A stretch of DNA of 64,000 bases from Roseovarius autotrophicus (GTDB taxonomy: Bacteria; Pseudomonadota; Alphaproteobacteria; Rhodobacterales; Rhodobacteraceae), in assembly GCF_018069895.1 (NCBI RefSeq), contig NZ_JAGQDH010000015.1:1-64000 (forward strand), written 5' to 3'. The notes under the pieces are model-generated. The model was not told the DNA's origin. It saw only the letters and a program-made list of their open reading frames with translations, and searched no databases. The position numbers were made by a program, and so were the translations under genes. Below, piece by piece: positions 1-8,228 of this stretch; position 1 is the stretch's first letter, and every line of letters begins with the position of its first letter.

Positions 1-117
1 GTCCAGACCATCTATGCCCGCGAGGTGATCCGGGAGGGGGATGTCTTCACCAACAAGGTGATCGGTGTCGCGCTTGAGGACCACGCTGACGCTTACGCGG
101 CAGAGTGCAAGATGTAA
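1..117 (+). CDS. ABC transporter substrate-binding protein (LivK type), C-terminal end only
   Basis: The first 38 codons of the window are open in frame 1 and end at TAA (115-117) with the residues AAECKM. The gene starts outside the window, so only the last strand and helix are visible. The assignment to the periplasmic leucine/amide-type binding-protein family (peripla_BP_6) rests mainly on context: livH, livM, livG and livF follow at once on the same strand. It would deliver the substrate to the LivHM permease in the periplasm. The actual substrate cannot be told from this fragment. Confidence 0.7.
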   Translation, partial: VQTIYAREVIREGDVFTNKVIGVALEDHADAYAAECKM

Positions 118-124
118 GCGCGCG

Positions 125-148
125 CGCCCCGACCTTCGGGCCGGGGCG
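125..148 (+). terminator. Stem-loop between binding-protein gene and livH
   Basis: An inverted repeat pairs CGCCCCG (125-131) with CGGGGCG (142-148), extended by CC/GG around a TTCG tetraloop with one A-C mismatch. There is no U-tract after it, so it is not a classic intrinsic terminator. In many ABC operons a hairpin here protects the binding-protein mRNA and lowers transcription into the permease genes; that role is inferred. Confidence 0.55.
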
Positions 149-174
149 ATGCGGCCGAGAATGAAAGGCGCACC

Positions 175-1095
175 ATGTCCGGCATCCTGATCGCAGAGCA
201 GATCCTCAACGGGCTTCAGTCCGGGGTGATGCTGTTTCTCATGGCCGCGGGGCTCACGCTCATCTTCGGCGTGATGGGGCTCATCAACCTCGCCCATGGC
301 TCGCTCTACATGGTGGGGGCCTTTGCCGCCGCCTGGGTGGCGGGGGCGACCGGCTCTTTCGGGCTGGCGCTCATCGCGGCACTGGCGGGCGCGGCGCTGG
401 CGGGGGTGTTGATCGAAATGCTGGTGATCCGGCGGCTCTATGCGGCGGCCCATCTCGATCAGGTGCTGGCGACCTTCGCGCTGATCCTCATCTTCTCGGA
501 AGGAACCCGGCTCGTCTTCGGCTCCTTCCCGCTGTTTCTCGACGTGCCCGGCGCGCTCTCGGGGCCGGTGACGCTGCCGGGGGGGATCCAGTATCCGCTT
601 TACCGGCTGACGCTGATTGGCGTCGGGCTTCTGGTCGCGCTCTTCCTGTGGTGGCTGACGGCGCGCACGCGCATCGGCATCCAGATCCGCGCGGGCGCGA
701 ACGACCGCGAGATGATCGCCGCGCTTGGCGTGGACATTTCCAAACTCTATACGCTGGTCTTCGCGCTTGGAGCGGCGCTGGCAGGGCTGGCGGGGGCGCT
801 TGTGGGCGCGATCCAGTCGGTTCAGGTGGGCATGGGAGAGCCGGTACTGATCCTAGCCTTCGTGGTCATCGTGATCGGCGGCATCGGCTCGATCAAGGGG
901 GCCTTTGTCGGCGCGCTTCTGGTGGGGCTCACGGATACGCTGGGGGGCATCTTCCTGCCCCAGGTGTTCAAGCTTTTCATGGCCCCCGACGTGGCCACAC
1001 AGACCGGCTCGGCGCTGGCCTCGATGGCCATCTACATCGTCATGAGCATGGTGCTGATCTGGCGGCCCTCGGGCCTTTTCGGAGCGCGCGCATGA
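175..1095 (+). CDS. livH: Branched-chain amino acid-type ABC transporter permease LivH
   Basis: 306 aa inner-membrane protein with about eight hydrophobic segments, typical of LivH of the HAAT family. The cytoplasmic coupling loop is seen around residues 164-188 (RTRIGIQIRAGANDREM followed by ALGVD), where the ATPases dock. The start ATG at 175 has GAAAGG upstream at good spacing. The stop overlaps the livM start (ATGA at 1092-1095). With LivM it forms the transmembrane channel. Paralogues of this family import amino acids, urea, amides or aromatic acids; the downstream thioesterase and thiolase favour an organic acid here (inference). Confidence 0.93.
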   Translation: MSGILIAEQILNGLQSGVMLFLMAAGLTLIFGVMGLINLAHGSLYMVGAFAAAWVAGATGSFGLALIAALAGAALAGVLIEMLVIRRLYAAAHLDQVLATFALILIFSEGTRLVFGSFPLFLDVPGALSGPVTLPGGIQYPLYRLTLIGVGLLVALFLWWLTARTRIGIQIRAGANDREMIAALGVDISKLYTLVFALGAALAGLAGALVGAIQSVQVGMGEPVLILAFVVIVIGGIGSIKGAFVGALLVGLTDTLGGIFLPQVFKLFMAPDVATQTGSALASMAIYIVMSMVLIWRPSGLFGARA

Positions 1096-2075
1096 TTCCC
1101 GAACGTCTTGTCAACCTTGCCATTCTCGCGGGTCTGGCCGGCGTCGCGCTCTGGGCGCTGGCGGTGGACACGCCCTTTACCATCACGCTGGCCACCCGTG
1201 CCGCGATCCTTGCGCTGGCGGCCGTGGGCCTCAACATCGCGCTTGGCATCGGCGGGCTGGTCAGCCTCGGCCATGCGGTCTTCTTCGGCCTTGGCGGCTA
1301 TGCCATGGGCATCCTTGCCTATCACGCGCAGACCTATACCACGCTCGATCTGGGGCCGCTCTCCGTTACGGGCAGCAAATCCATGCCGCTGATCTGGCTG
1401 GTGGCGGTGGTGGCCTCGGCGCTGGCCGCGCTGCTGATCGGGCTGCTGAGCCTGCGCACCTCGGGGGTCTATTTCATCATGATCACCCTCGCCTTCGGGC
1501 AGATGTTCTATTACTTCGCCATATCCTGGGGCACCTATGGCGGCGAGGATGGCCTCTCGATCTATGTGCGCAACGGCTTTCCGGGGCTGAACACGCTCGA
1601 CCCGATCCAGTTTTTCGGCCTGTGCTTCGCGCTGCTCTGTCTCGCGCTGCTGGTCTACGCCCGGCTGCGCGCCGCGCCCTTCGGCCTTGCGCTCAATGCC
1701 GCGCGGCAGGTGCCCGCGCGGGTCGAGACTGTGGGTCTCTCGCCCTTGCGGCTCAAGCTGGTGGCTTTCGTCATCTCCGGCGCGATCACCGGGCTCGCGG
1801 GTGCGCTTTTCGCCGATCTCAACCGTTTCGTCAGCCCGACCATGTTCAGTTGGCAACTCTCGGGCGAATTGATCGTGCTCATCGTGATCGGCGGCGTGGG
1901 ACGACTGATGGGGCCGGTCATCGGCGCCTGCCTCTTCGTGCTGCTGGAACACTGGCTGGGCGCGCTGACCGCGTTCTGGCATATCTGGCTGGGGGTGATC
2001 CTTCTGGGCATCGTGCTTTTTGCGCGCGGCGGCATTGTTGGTCTGCTCACAGGAAAGGCGGGGCCGCATGTCTGA
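1092..2075 (+). CDS. livM: Branched-chain amino acid-type ABC transporter permease LivM
   Basis: 327 aa, the second permease subunit. It contains the conserved NIALGIGGLVSLGHAVFFGLG segment near residues 48-68 (quoted in part as a family hallmark: GLVSLGHA) and the late GGVGRLMGPVIGA motif. Translation can be extended far upstream in the same frame, but only inside livH. The ATG at 1092, which overlaps the livH TGA, fits family length and coupling. The 3' end overlaps livG by 8 bases. Confidence 0.93.
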   Translation: MIPERLVNLAILAGLAGVALWALAVDTPFTITLATRAAILALAAVGLNIALGIGGLVSLGHAVFFGLGGYAMGILAYHAQTYTTLDLGPLSVTGSKSMPLIWLVAVVASALAALLIGLLSLRTSGVYFIMITLAFGQMFYYFAISWGTYGGEDGLSIYVRNGFPGLNTLDPIQFFGLCFALLCLALLVYARLRAAPFGLALNAARQVPARVETVGLSPLRLKLVAFVISGAITGLAGALFADLNRFVSPTMFSWQLSGELIVLIVIGGVGRLMGPVIGACLFVLLEHWLGALTAFWHIWLGVILLGIVLFARGGIVGLLTGKAGPHV

Positions 2076-2817
2076 ACTGATCCTTGCCACGCATAATCTC
2101 AGCAAGAGCTTCGGCGCGCTAAAGGCCACCGACGATGTCTCGATCAACCTGCGCGCGGGCGAGATCCACGCGCTGATCGGCCCCAACGGTGCGGGCAAAT
2201 CCACGCTGATCGCGCAGATCTCTGGCGGGCTGCGGCCCGATGCGGGGCGCGTCATGCTGATGGGCCGCGATGTGACGCAGTACGGCACGGCAACCCGCGC
2301 CCGCGCGGGACTTGGCCGAACCTTCCAGATCTCGGCGCTGGCGATGGAGGACAGCGTGCTTGAAAACGTCCTGCTGGGCGCGCTCGGGGCTGAGGGGCGG
2401 CCGTGGCGCTTCTGGTCGCGCGCCACGGCGGATGCAGAGATGCGCGCGCGCGCCATGACCGCCCTCGAACGGGTGGGCCTTGCCGATGACCACGACAAGC
2501 GCACCGCCGAGCTGAGCCACGGCCAGCGCCGCCAGTTGGAAGTGGCGGTCGCGCTGACGCTCAGCCCGCGCGCCTTTCTCATGGACGAGCCGATGGCGGG
2601 CCTTGGCGCGGGCGGCTCCAAGCGTCTCACCGGGTTCCTCGACGGGCTGCGCGAGGAGGCCCCGATCCTGCTGGTGGAACATGACATGGACGCGGTATTC
2701 GCGCTTGCCGACCGGATCAGCGTGCTGGCGTCGGGCCGGGTCATCGCCACCGGCACCGTTGCGGAAATCCGGGCCGACCGCGCGGTGCGCACAGCCTATC
2801 TGGGAGAGGATGCATGA
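2068..2817 (+). CDS. livG: ABC transporter ATP-binding protein LivG
   Basis: 249 aa cytoplasmic ATPase. Walker A GPNGAGKST is at residues 38-46, the signature LSHGQ at about 149-153, Walker B FLMDEP at about 170-175 and the switch His in VEHDMD at about 205. Signature LSHGQ in place of LSGGQ is common in LivG. The start at 2068 lies inside the livM end; an upstream in-frame extension would overlap livM further and lacks family similarity. It pairs with LivF to power import. Confidence 0.93.
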   Translation: MSELILATHNLSKSFGALKATDDVSINLRAGEIHALIGPNGAGKSTLIAQISGGLRPDAGRVMLMGRDVTQYGTATRARAGLGRTFQISALAMEDSVLENVLLGALGAEGRPWRFWSRATADAEMRARAMTALERVGLADDHDKRTAELSHGQRRQLEVAVALTLSPRAFLMDEPMAGLGAGGSKRLTGFLDGLREEAPILLVEHDMDAVFALADRISVLASGRVIATGTVAEIRADRAVRTAYLGEDA

Positions 2818-3500
2818 GCCTGCTCAAGCTGGAAGGACTGACTGCGAGCTATGGCAGCTCTCAGGCGCTCTTCGGTGTCGATCTGGAGATTGCAGAGGGT
2901 GAGGTCGTGGCGCTCATGGGTCGCAACGGCATGGGCAAGACCACCACCGTCAAGGCGATCTGCCGCATGATCCAATCGGGCGGGCATCTCAGCCTTGAGG
3001 GCCGGGATCTGCACCCGTTGCCCAGCCACCGCGTCGCACGGCTGGGTGTCGGGCTGGTCCCCGAGGGGCGGCGCTGTTTTGCGGGGCTGACGGTGCACGA
3101 AAACCTGATCGCCGCTGCGCGCCCCGGCGACTGGACGCAGGCGCGCGTGACCGCGCTTTTCCCGCGCCTCGGCGAGCGGTTGTCACAGCGCGCCGCCTCG
3201 CTCTCGGGGGGCGAGCAGCAGATGCTGGCCATCGGGCGTGCGCTGATGACCAATCCGCGCCTTCTCATTCTCGATGAGGCGACCGAGGGGCTGGCCCCCA
3301 TCGTGCGACAGGAAATCTGGGCTGCCATCGCCGCGCTGAAGCGTGACACGCAGATTTCCATCCTGCTCATCGACAAATCCGTGCGCGAGATTGCGGGTGT
3401 GTCGGACCGCGCCGTGATCGTCGAGCGCGGGCGCACCGTTTGGGCGGGGGCCATGGCCGACCTTACCCCTGACCTCAGCGAACGCTATGTGGGGGTGTGA
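2814..3500 (+). CDS. livF: ABC transporter ATP-binding protein LivF
   Basis: 228 aa second ATPase of the importer. Walker A GRNGMGKT is at 36-43, signature LSGGE at 130-134, and Walker B with the D-loop LILDEATEGLAP follows at about 151. This EATEGLAP form is characteristic of LivF. The start overlaps the livG stop (ATGA). The C-terminal YVGV matches the usual LivF ending. The stop TGA is shared with the next start as TGATG. Confidence 0.93.
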   Translation: MSLLKLEGLTASYGSSQALFGVDLEIAEGEVVALMGRNGMGKTTTVKAICRMIQSGGHLSLEGRDLHPLPSHRVARLGVGLVPEGRRCFAGLTVHENLIAAARPGDWTQARVTALFPRLGERLSQRAASLSGGEQQMLAIGRALMTNPRLLILDEATEGLAPIVRQEIWAAIAALKRDTQISILLIDKSVREIAGVSDRAVIVERGRTVWAGAMADLTPDLSERYVGV

Positions 3501-3907
3501 TGGGCTATCACGTCACGCAAAAGATGCTGTTCCGGCATTGCGACCCGGCGGGGATCGTGTTTTTCCCGCGCTATTTCGAGATGGTGAACGACTGTCTTGA
3601 AGCGTTCTTCGCCGACGCGCTTGACTGGCCGTGGGAGCGGCTGCACGGCAATGGCGCGGTGCCCACGGTGCAGATCAACACGCGGTTTTCCGCCCCCTCG
3701 CGGCAGGGCGAGGTGCTCACCCTGCATCTGCGGCTCCGCGCGGTTGGGCGCACCTCGCTGAGCTACACCCTCACCGCTGACTGCCACGGCGAAATCCGGT
3801 TCGAGACCCGCGCCACCCTCGTCAATGTCGGGCCGGATGGCCGCCCCGTGCCCTGGCCCGATGCGATCCGAGACAAACTGACCCAGAGAACGGAGCCAAA
3901 CCCGTGA
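3500..3907 (+). CDS. Acyl-CoA thioesterase, 4-hydroxybenzoyl-CoA thioesterase-like (hotdog fold)
   Basis: 135 aa single hotdog domain. The N-terminal RHCDPAGIVFFPRYFEM matches the active-site segment of 4HBT-type thioesterases; the Asp at residue 15 corresponds to the catalytic Asp of Pseudomonas 4-hydroxybenzoyl-CoA thioesterase. It probably hydrolyses an acyl- or aroyl-CoA to free acid plus CoA. ATG at 3500 overlaps the livF TGA by one base; a GTG one codon earlier is possible. Being in the liv-RidA-thiolase chain, it may relieve CoA trapping during aromatic or dicarboxylic acid degradation (inference). Confidence 0.82.
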   Translation: MGYHVTQKMLFRHCDPAGIVFFPRYFEMVNDCLEAFFADALDWPWERLHGNGAVPTVQINTRFSAPSRQGEVLTLHLRLRAVGRTSLSYTLTADCHGEIRFETRATLVNVGPDGRPVPWPDAIRDKLTQRTEPNP

Positions 3908-4299
3908 CCCACAAGATCATTCAGCCAGAAGGCTGGCTACCCGCCAAGGGCTATGCCAACGGTGTCCTGACGCGCGATGGCGTGCTGCATATCGGCGGCC
4001 AGATCGGCTGGACCGGCGAACAGCGTTTCGAGAGCCAGGATTTCATAGGCCAGATGCGTCAGGCCTTGCGCAACATCCGCGCCATTGTCGAGGCGGCGGG
4101 CGGCAAGGCCGAGGACGTGACGCGCCTTACATGGTTCGTGACCGACAAGCGCGAATATCTGGCGCGTCAGGCCGAGGTGGGCGCGGCCTATCGTGAGGTG
4201 TTCGGACGGCATTTCCCGGCCATGTCCATGGTCGTGGTCGCGGGCCTGATCGAGGATGAGGCGCTGGTCGAGATCGAAGCCATCGCGCATCTGCGATGA
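3904..4299 (+). CDS. RidA-family (YjgF/YER057c/UK114) protein lacking the catalytic Arg
   Basis: 131 aa, the full length of a RidA-type trimeric protein. Family features include GVLHIGGQIGW near residues 26-36 and the final VEIEAIAHLR. Archetypal RidA hydrolyses 2-aminoacrylate and related imines using Arg105. The aligned segment here reads FPAMSMVVV, with Met107 at that place, so imine deaminase activity of the usual kind is unlikely. RidA subgroups without this Arg are known. GTG start overlaps the thioesterase TGA (GTGA); the stop overlaps the thiolase start (ATGA). The role in the operon is unknown. Confidence 0.85.
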   Translation: MTHKIIQPEGWLPAKGYANGVLTRDGVLHIGGQIGWTGEQRFESQDFIGQMRQALRNIRAIVEAAGGKAEDVTRLTWFVTDKREYLARQAEVGAAYREVFGRHFPAMSMVVVAGLIEDEALVEIEAIAHLR

Positions 4300-5498
4300 C
4301 CCGCGTCTTTATCTGCGACTATATCCGCAGCCCCATCGGGCGCTACGGCGGCGCGCTTGCGGCGATGCGCGCCGACGATCTGGCCACGCATCCCGTTCAG
4401 GCGCTGATGGCGCGCCATCCCCGGCTCGACTGGGGCGCGCTCGATCAGGTGGTGATGGGCGCGGCCAATCAGGCGGGCGAGGACAACCGCAACCTCGCGC
4501 GCATGGTGGTGCTGCTCTCGGGCCTGCCCTGCTCCGTGCCCGCCCACACGATCAACCGGCTCTGCGCCTCGGGCATGGATGCGGTCATCGCGGGCGCGCG
4601 CCAGATCCAGTGCGGCGAGGGCGATCTGGTCATCGCGGGCGGCTCCGAGAGCATGAGCCGCGCGCCCTTCGTCATCCCCAAGGCCGCCTCGGCCTATGAC
4701 CGACAGGCCGAGATCCATGACACCACGATCGGCTGGCGCTTCGTCAACCCGGGGATTGCGGCCCGATTCGGCACCGACTCCATGCCCGAGACGGCCGAGA
4801 ACGTGGCCGAGGCGCATGGCGTCAGCCGCGAAGATCAGGACCAGTTCACCCTCTCCAGCCAGACCCGCGCCGCCCGCGCCATCGAAAGCGGCCGCATGGC
4901 CGAGGAAATCGCCCCCGTAACCCTGTCGCAGCGCCGGGGCGCGCCACTGGTGGTCGAACGTGACGAACATCCGCGCGCCACAACGCTCCAGAAACTCGCG
5001 GCCCTGCCCACGCCGTTCCGCGCGGGCGGCAGCGTGACGGCGGGCAATGCCTCGGGCGTCAATGACGGCGCGGCGGCGCTGCTTCTGGCCTCGGAACGCG
5101 CGGTGGCGCGGCACGGCCTTACGCCGCTCGCGGAATATGTCGGCTCTGCCTCGGCGGGTGTGGCTCCGCGCGTCATGGGCATCGGCCCGGTTCCGGCGGT
5201 ACAGCGGCTTTGCGAACGTCAGGGGCTGACAGTGCCGGAGATCGACCTGATCGAACTGAACGAGGCTTTCGCCGCGCAGGCCATCGCCACCTGCCGCGCC
5301 CTTGGCCTCGATCCCTTCGCCGATCACATCAACCCGCGCGGCGGGGCCATCGCGCTTGGCCATCCCTTGGGCATGTCGGGCGCGCGCCTTGTCGGCACGG
5401 CGGCGCGGGCCATCTCGAAAGGCGAGGCCGCCACGGCCATCGCAACGCTCTGCGTCGGCGTCGGGCAGGGAGTCGCGGTGCTCTTGAGGCGGGCGTAA
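4296..5498 (+). CDS. Thiolase, probably 3-oxoadipyl-CoA thiolase
   Basis: 400 aa thiolase-superfamily protein. The nucleophile Cys90 lies in INRLCASGMDAV, the active His356 in ALGHPLGMSGAR and the second Cys386 in ATLCVGVGQG; NEAFAAQ is also present. Similarity to the PcaF/PaaJ branch (residue motifs GEDNRNLARM and the DRQAEIHDTTIGWRF region) supports cleavage of 3-oxoadipyl-CoA to succinyl-CoA and acetyl-CoA, the last step of several aromatic pathways. A general acetyl-CoA acyltransferase remains possible. It is the last gene of the liv chain. Confidence 0.85.
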   Translation: MTRVFICDYIRSPIGRYGGALAAMRADDLATHPVQALMARHPRLDWGALDQVVMGAANQAGEDNRNLARMVVLLSGLPCSVPAHTINRLCASGMDAVIAGARQIQCGEGDLVIAGGSESMSRAPFVIPKAASAYDRQAEIHDTTIGWRFVNPGIAARFGTDSMPETAENVAEAHGVSREDQDQFTLSSQTRAARAIESGRMAEEIAPVTLSQRRGAPLVVERDEHPRATTLQKLAALPTPFRAGGSVTAGNASGVNDGAAALLLASERAVARHGLTPLAEYVGSASAGVAPRVMGIGPVPAVQRLCERQGLTVPEIDLIELNEAFAAQAIATCRALGLDPFADHINPRGGAIALGHPLGMSGARLVGTAARAISKGEAATAIATLCVGVGQGVAVLLRRA

Positions 5499-5548
5499 CG
5501 GCTCGCGGACGCCCTTTGGCCTCAAATGCCCCTCACAACTGGCCCTAA

Positions 5549-5680
5549 CTCCACCTCGGCGGCGCGGCTCTGAGTACCTATCTCGGCCATGTCGATATCG
5601 CCAACACCTATTGGTACCTCGAGGCTACGCCGGTTCTTCTGAAGATGATTGCGTCGACCACCGAGGAGATCTGTAAGCGT
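5549..5680 (+). pseudogene. C-terminal fragment of a tyrosine recombinase/integrase
   Basis: Translation from 5549 reads LHLGGAALSTYLGHVDIAN followed by [12 protein letters not shown]. This matches the end of transposon-type tyrosine recombinases, in which LSTYLGH and TYWYL carry the last conserved His and the nucleophilic Tyr. An in-frame TAA at 5546 stops the frame just upstream, and the rest of the enzyme (Arg, Lys, HxxR) is missing. Similarity fades at about 5680. It is a relic, abutting the broken phnC on its other side. Confidence 0.72.
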
Positions 5681-5723
5681 GTTCTGATACCAAGGGCCCG
5701 AGCCTGTGACTCTTTGGGGGTTC

Positions 5724-6032
5724 CGTGCAGCACGTTCGAGACCACATCGATGCGCGGCACGAGGTTGAACTGTTGAAAAATCATCGCACATTGCGCCTTC
5801 CAGGCGCGTTTCTGGGCGCCCTTGAGCGCGGTCACGTCACGCCCCTCAAAGAGGATCTGCCCCGACGTGGCGTCGGTCAGCCGGTTGATCATGCGCAGAA
5901 GCGTCGATTTGCCCGCGCCCGACCGGCCAATAATCCCGATCATCGCGGCCCTTTCCACCGCGACGGCACCTTGTTCACCGCGATGTTCTGGCCAAACGCC
6001 CTGGTCAACGCCTCGATTTTCAGCACGCGCAT
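5724..6032 (-). pseudogene. phnC: phnC remnant: phosphonate ABC transporter ATPase, truncated and frameshifted
   Basis: Reading leftward from ATG (6032) gives [20 protein letters not shown], a PhnC N-terminus, which then leaves frame near residue 23. The next frame continues with [20 protein letters not shown] (Walker A) and goes on through [16 protein letters not shown] and [18 protein letters not shown]. Similarity stops at about 5724, before the signature and Walker B motifs, where unrelated sequence next to the integrase fragment begins. About 100 of some 270 residues survive. No other phn genes are in the window. Confidence 0.85.
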
Positions 6033-6173
6033 GCCTCCAATGTTTACGCGCTGGATAGGCGCACAAGGCAAAGGCGTTGCGACAGGGAGATAAAGGTTTC
6101 GTAAAAACCGGATGCCGTGCCTGAGACAAGCCGCCCTCTTGTGAGCCTGCCCCGCACGACGTATTCGGGCCGC

Positions 6174-6716
6174 ATGAGCCAAACGCAACGCCCCCGCCTG
6201 ACTCGTGACGACTGGCTTGCTGCCGGGCTTGCTGCCTTGGCCGAGGCAGGCCCCGCGGCGCTAGGAGCAGAACCGCTCGCGCGGCGAATAGGCACGACCA
6301 AAGGCTCCTTCTACTGGCATTTCGCGGATGTTCCATCGTTCTCTGCGGCCCTGCTCTCTCGCTGGCAAGACGCTGCTTTTGCCGCGCTCGACCCCGCGGC
6401 GCAAGCTTCCGAGGCATCCCTGCCCGCCGCCGCCCGCCTGCGCGCCGCCGCCCAGGCCCTTGCCAGCCCCCCGGCCGAGGATGCCGCAATTCGCGCCTGG
6501 GCCGCTACCGACAGACAGGCGGTCACAGCCATCTGTGCCGTCGATGCCGCGCGGCAGTCACATCTTGGCGACCGCCTTTCCGAGTGCGGGATCGCCAATC
6601 CAGAAATGGCCCGCATGCTCTACGCCGCCGCCATAGGAATGCAGGCCTTTGGCGCGCGCGAGGACGCCACAGACACCATCGGCTCGCTCGTCGATCTCAT
6701 CCTTGCGCTGAGGTAA
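6174..6716 (+). CDS. TetR/AcrR-family transcriptional regulator
   Basis: 180 aa. The N-terminal helix-turn-helix spans about residues 8-55, with [23 protein letters not shown] carrying the recognition helix and the hallmark FYWHF. The remainder is an Ala-rich helical ligand domain. Start chosen at ATG 6174 ([10 protein letters not shown]); the frame is open further upstream but that part looks non-coding. It is divergent from the phnC remnant and just ahead of a META-domain gene. The effector and targets are unknown. Confidence 0.85.
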   Translation: MSQTQRPRLTRDDWLAAGLAALAEAGPAALGAEPLARRIGTTKGSFYWHFADVPSFSAALLSRWQDAAFAALDPAAQASEASLPAAARLRAAAQALASPPAEDAAIRAWAATDRQAVTAICAVDAARQSHLGDRLSECGIANPEMARMLYAAAIGMQAFGAREDATDTIGSLVDLILALR

Positions 6717-6720
6717 GCTG

Positions 6721-7113
6721 GTGCGCACGCTCCTCCTTCTTTCGGCCATGGCGGCGCTTGGCTATTGCAAGGACGAAACGGTGGCCGGCCACGGAGGCGC
6801 GGATCTCGCCTGGCATCTCACGAGCATCGACGGCACGCCTTTCATCGCACGCGCGACCATGCGGTTTCCCGAAGAAGGGGCCATCGCGGGCGAAGCCCCC
6901 TGCAATCGCTTCACGGCGCGCCAGACCGTGCCCTACCCGTGGTTTCACGCAGAAGAGATCGCCACCACCACCCGGCTTGCCTGCCCTGATCTCGAGGCCG
7001 AGACAGAGTTTCTGCACGCACTGGCAGAGATGACCCTTGTCGAGGTAACCGGCCCTGTGCTGATCCTCTCAACCGAAGACGGGCGCGAAATGATCTTTCA
7101 CACCGTAGACTGA
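6721..7113 (+). CDS. META domain (HslJ-like) exported protein
   Basis: 130 aa from a GTG start four bases after the tetR stop. Residues 1-16 form a hydrophobic signal (LLLLSAMAALGY) followed by Cys17; the lipobox-like LGYC is imperfect, so lipoprotein processing is uncertain. Residues 28-128 resemble the META/DUF306 fold: a WHLTSIDG strand, MRFPEEGAIAGEAPCNRFTA and TTTRLACPD. HslJ homologues are outer-membrane or periplasmic proteins linked to novobiocin and heat responses. Likely co-transcribed with the TetR gene. Confidence 0.75.
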   Translation: MRTLLLLSAMAALGYCKDETVAGHGGADLAWHLTSIDGTPFIARATMRFPEEGAIAGEAPCNRFTARQTVPYPWFHAEEIATTTRLACPDLEAETEFLHALAEMTLVEVTGPVLILSTEDGREMIFHTVD

Positions 7114-7142
7114 ACGCCGCACCCGATCGCACGGCCATGGCC

Positions 7143-7880
7143 TCAGGAGCGTGTCGCCACGCGCCGATTGAACCGCTCGACAAACCGCGCCCTCGCATCG
7201 GGCAAGGCCCGGTTCCCGAGATGCGGCGCCAGATGATGGCGCAGGAAATGCCCGGTCACATCAAAGCCTTGCGCGATTTCGGTCTCTGGCGCAGGCCCCT
7301 GCCCCAAAAGGCAGGGCGGCAGCGGCAAGAGCCGGTCCGCCCAATCCCCCGCCCCCACCTGCGACACGGCACGCCCGGTTTTGGGAGATACATAACTGAG
7401 ATCATTGGCCTTTTCCCCCATCACCGCGCAGGTGCGCAGGTCGAGGCCAAAACCCATCTCCTCCAGCAGCGTCAGTTCCCACTGAAGATAGGCCAATGGC
7501 CAGATCTCGGGCTGATCGAGAAGGTCAAGCAATATCAGACTCTTGCGATAAAGAACCGGGTGCGCCTCGCGCTCGGGTAGCGCAAAGAGCAACAGCCCGC
7601 AGACCGCATTCAGCCCGGCAAGCGCCAGCCGCTCGCCCATGGCCCAGGCCCGCGACCTGATCGGCTCGACCCGGAAGGTGCCCAGGTGATCCTCAAGCCG
7701 CGCGCGCCATTCCAGATCGACCTGCGCGCCGGGTTGCAGAGCCGGGGTCATGCGCCGCGACGCGCCGCCCTTGACCAGCCCCGCGTGCCGCCCGCGTGTC
7801 TCTGTGAACACCTCAAGTATGACAGAGCCTTCACCGTGGGGCCGCAGACCCAGAAGAATGCCCTGATCGCGCCACTCCAC
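7143..7880 (-). CDS. recO: DNA repair protein RecO
   Basis: 245 aa. The N-terminus [19 protein letters not shown] is the typical RecO OB-fold opening and the remainder fits the helical RecO C-terminal domain. RecO with RecR loads RecA on SSB-coated DNA in the RecF pathway. GTG start (7880) is 3 nt after the DUF1491 stop. It is the last gene of the long leftward block containing rnc and era, a conserved neighbourhood. It converges with the META-domain gene. Confidence 0.94.
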   Translation of the reverse strand: MEWRDQGILLGLRPHGEGSVILEVFTETRGRHAGLVKGGASRRMTPALQPGAQVDLEWRARLEDHLGTFRVEPIRSRAWAMGERLALAGLNAVCGLLLFALPEREAHPVLYRKSLILLDLLDQPEIWPLAYLQWELTLLEEMGFGLDLRTCAVMGEKANDLSYVSPKTGRAVSQVGAGDWADRLLPLPPCLLGQGPAPETEIAQGFDVTGHFLRHHLAPHLGNRALPDARARFVERFNRRVATRS

Positions 7881-7883
7881 CGC

Positions 7884-8219
7884 TCAGCCTCCCAAACCCG
7901 GCGCATCGAGCATGTGCCGTCCGGCGCGGTCCTCCACCTCGATCACCCAGATGTCGGGATCATAGCCCCGCTGCCGGCCGATCGCCGCATCCACCTCGGT
8001 CTCGCACCCCTCGGCCAGCACGAGCCAGCGCCGCTCTCCGCTCATCAGATCGACAGACCGGTGATAGACCACCGCCTTGCCGTCGAGCGTGTTGAGCTTC
8101 ACGAGAACCGCGCCCGCGTCATCGTCGCCATGGGCCACCACGAACCCCGGTATCCCGGCCAGCCGCAGCCGCGCAAGATAGGCATCGACCCAGAACCGCG
8201 CGGTCAGCCGAGGCGCCAT
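7884..8219 (-). CDS. DUF1491 family protein
   Basis: 111 aa from ATG 8219 (MAPRLTARFWVDAYLARLRL). The signature regions GAVLVKLNTLDG, SGERRW and DPDIWVIEVEDRAGRHMLD match DUF1491, a small alphaproteobacterial family of unknown function usually found next to era and recO. No catalytic motif or signal peptide is evident. The ribosome-binding AAAGGG before the ATG is supplied by the tail of a dispersed motif at 8229-8249. Confidence 0.85.
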   Translation of the reverse strand: MAPRLTARFWVDAYLARLRLAGIPGFVVAHGDDDAGAVLVKLNTLDGKAVVYHRSVDLMSGERRWLVLAEGCETEVDAAIGRQRGYDPDIWVIEVEDRAGRHMLDAPGLGG

Positions 8220-8228
8220 CCCCGCCCT

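Noticed and set aside
1032..2792. 586-codon minus-strand frame opposite livM and livG
   Set aside because: Its sequence is His/Arg/Gly-rich low-complexity, typical of antisense translation, while livM and livG are certain.
5725..6093. Plus-strand 122-codon frame covering the phnC remnant
   Set aside because: It is the complement of the phnC pseudogene; the minus-strand reading carries the clear Walker A and PhnC motifs.
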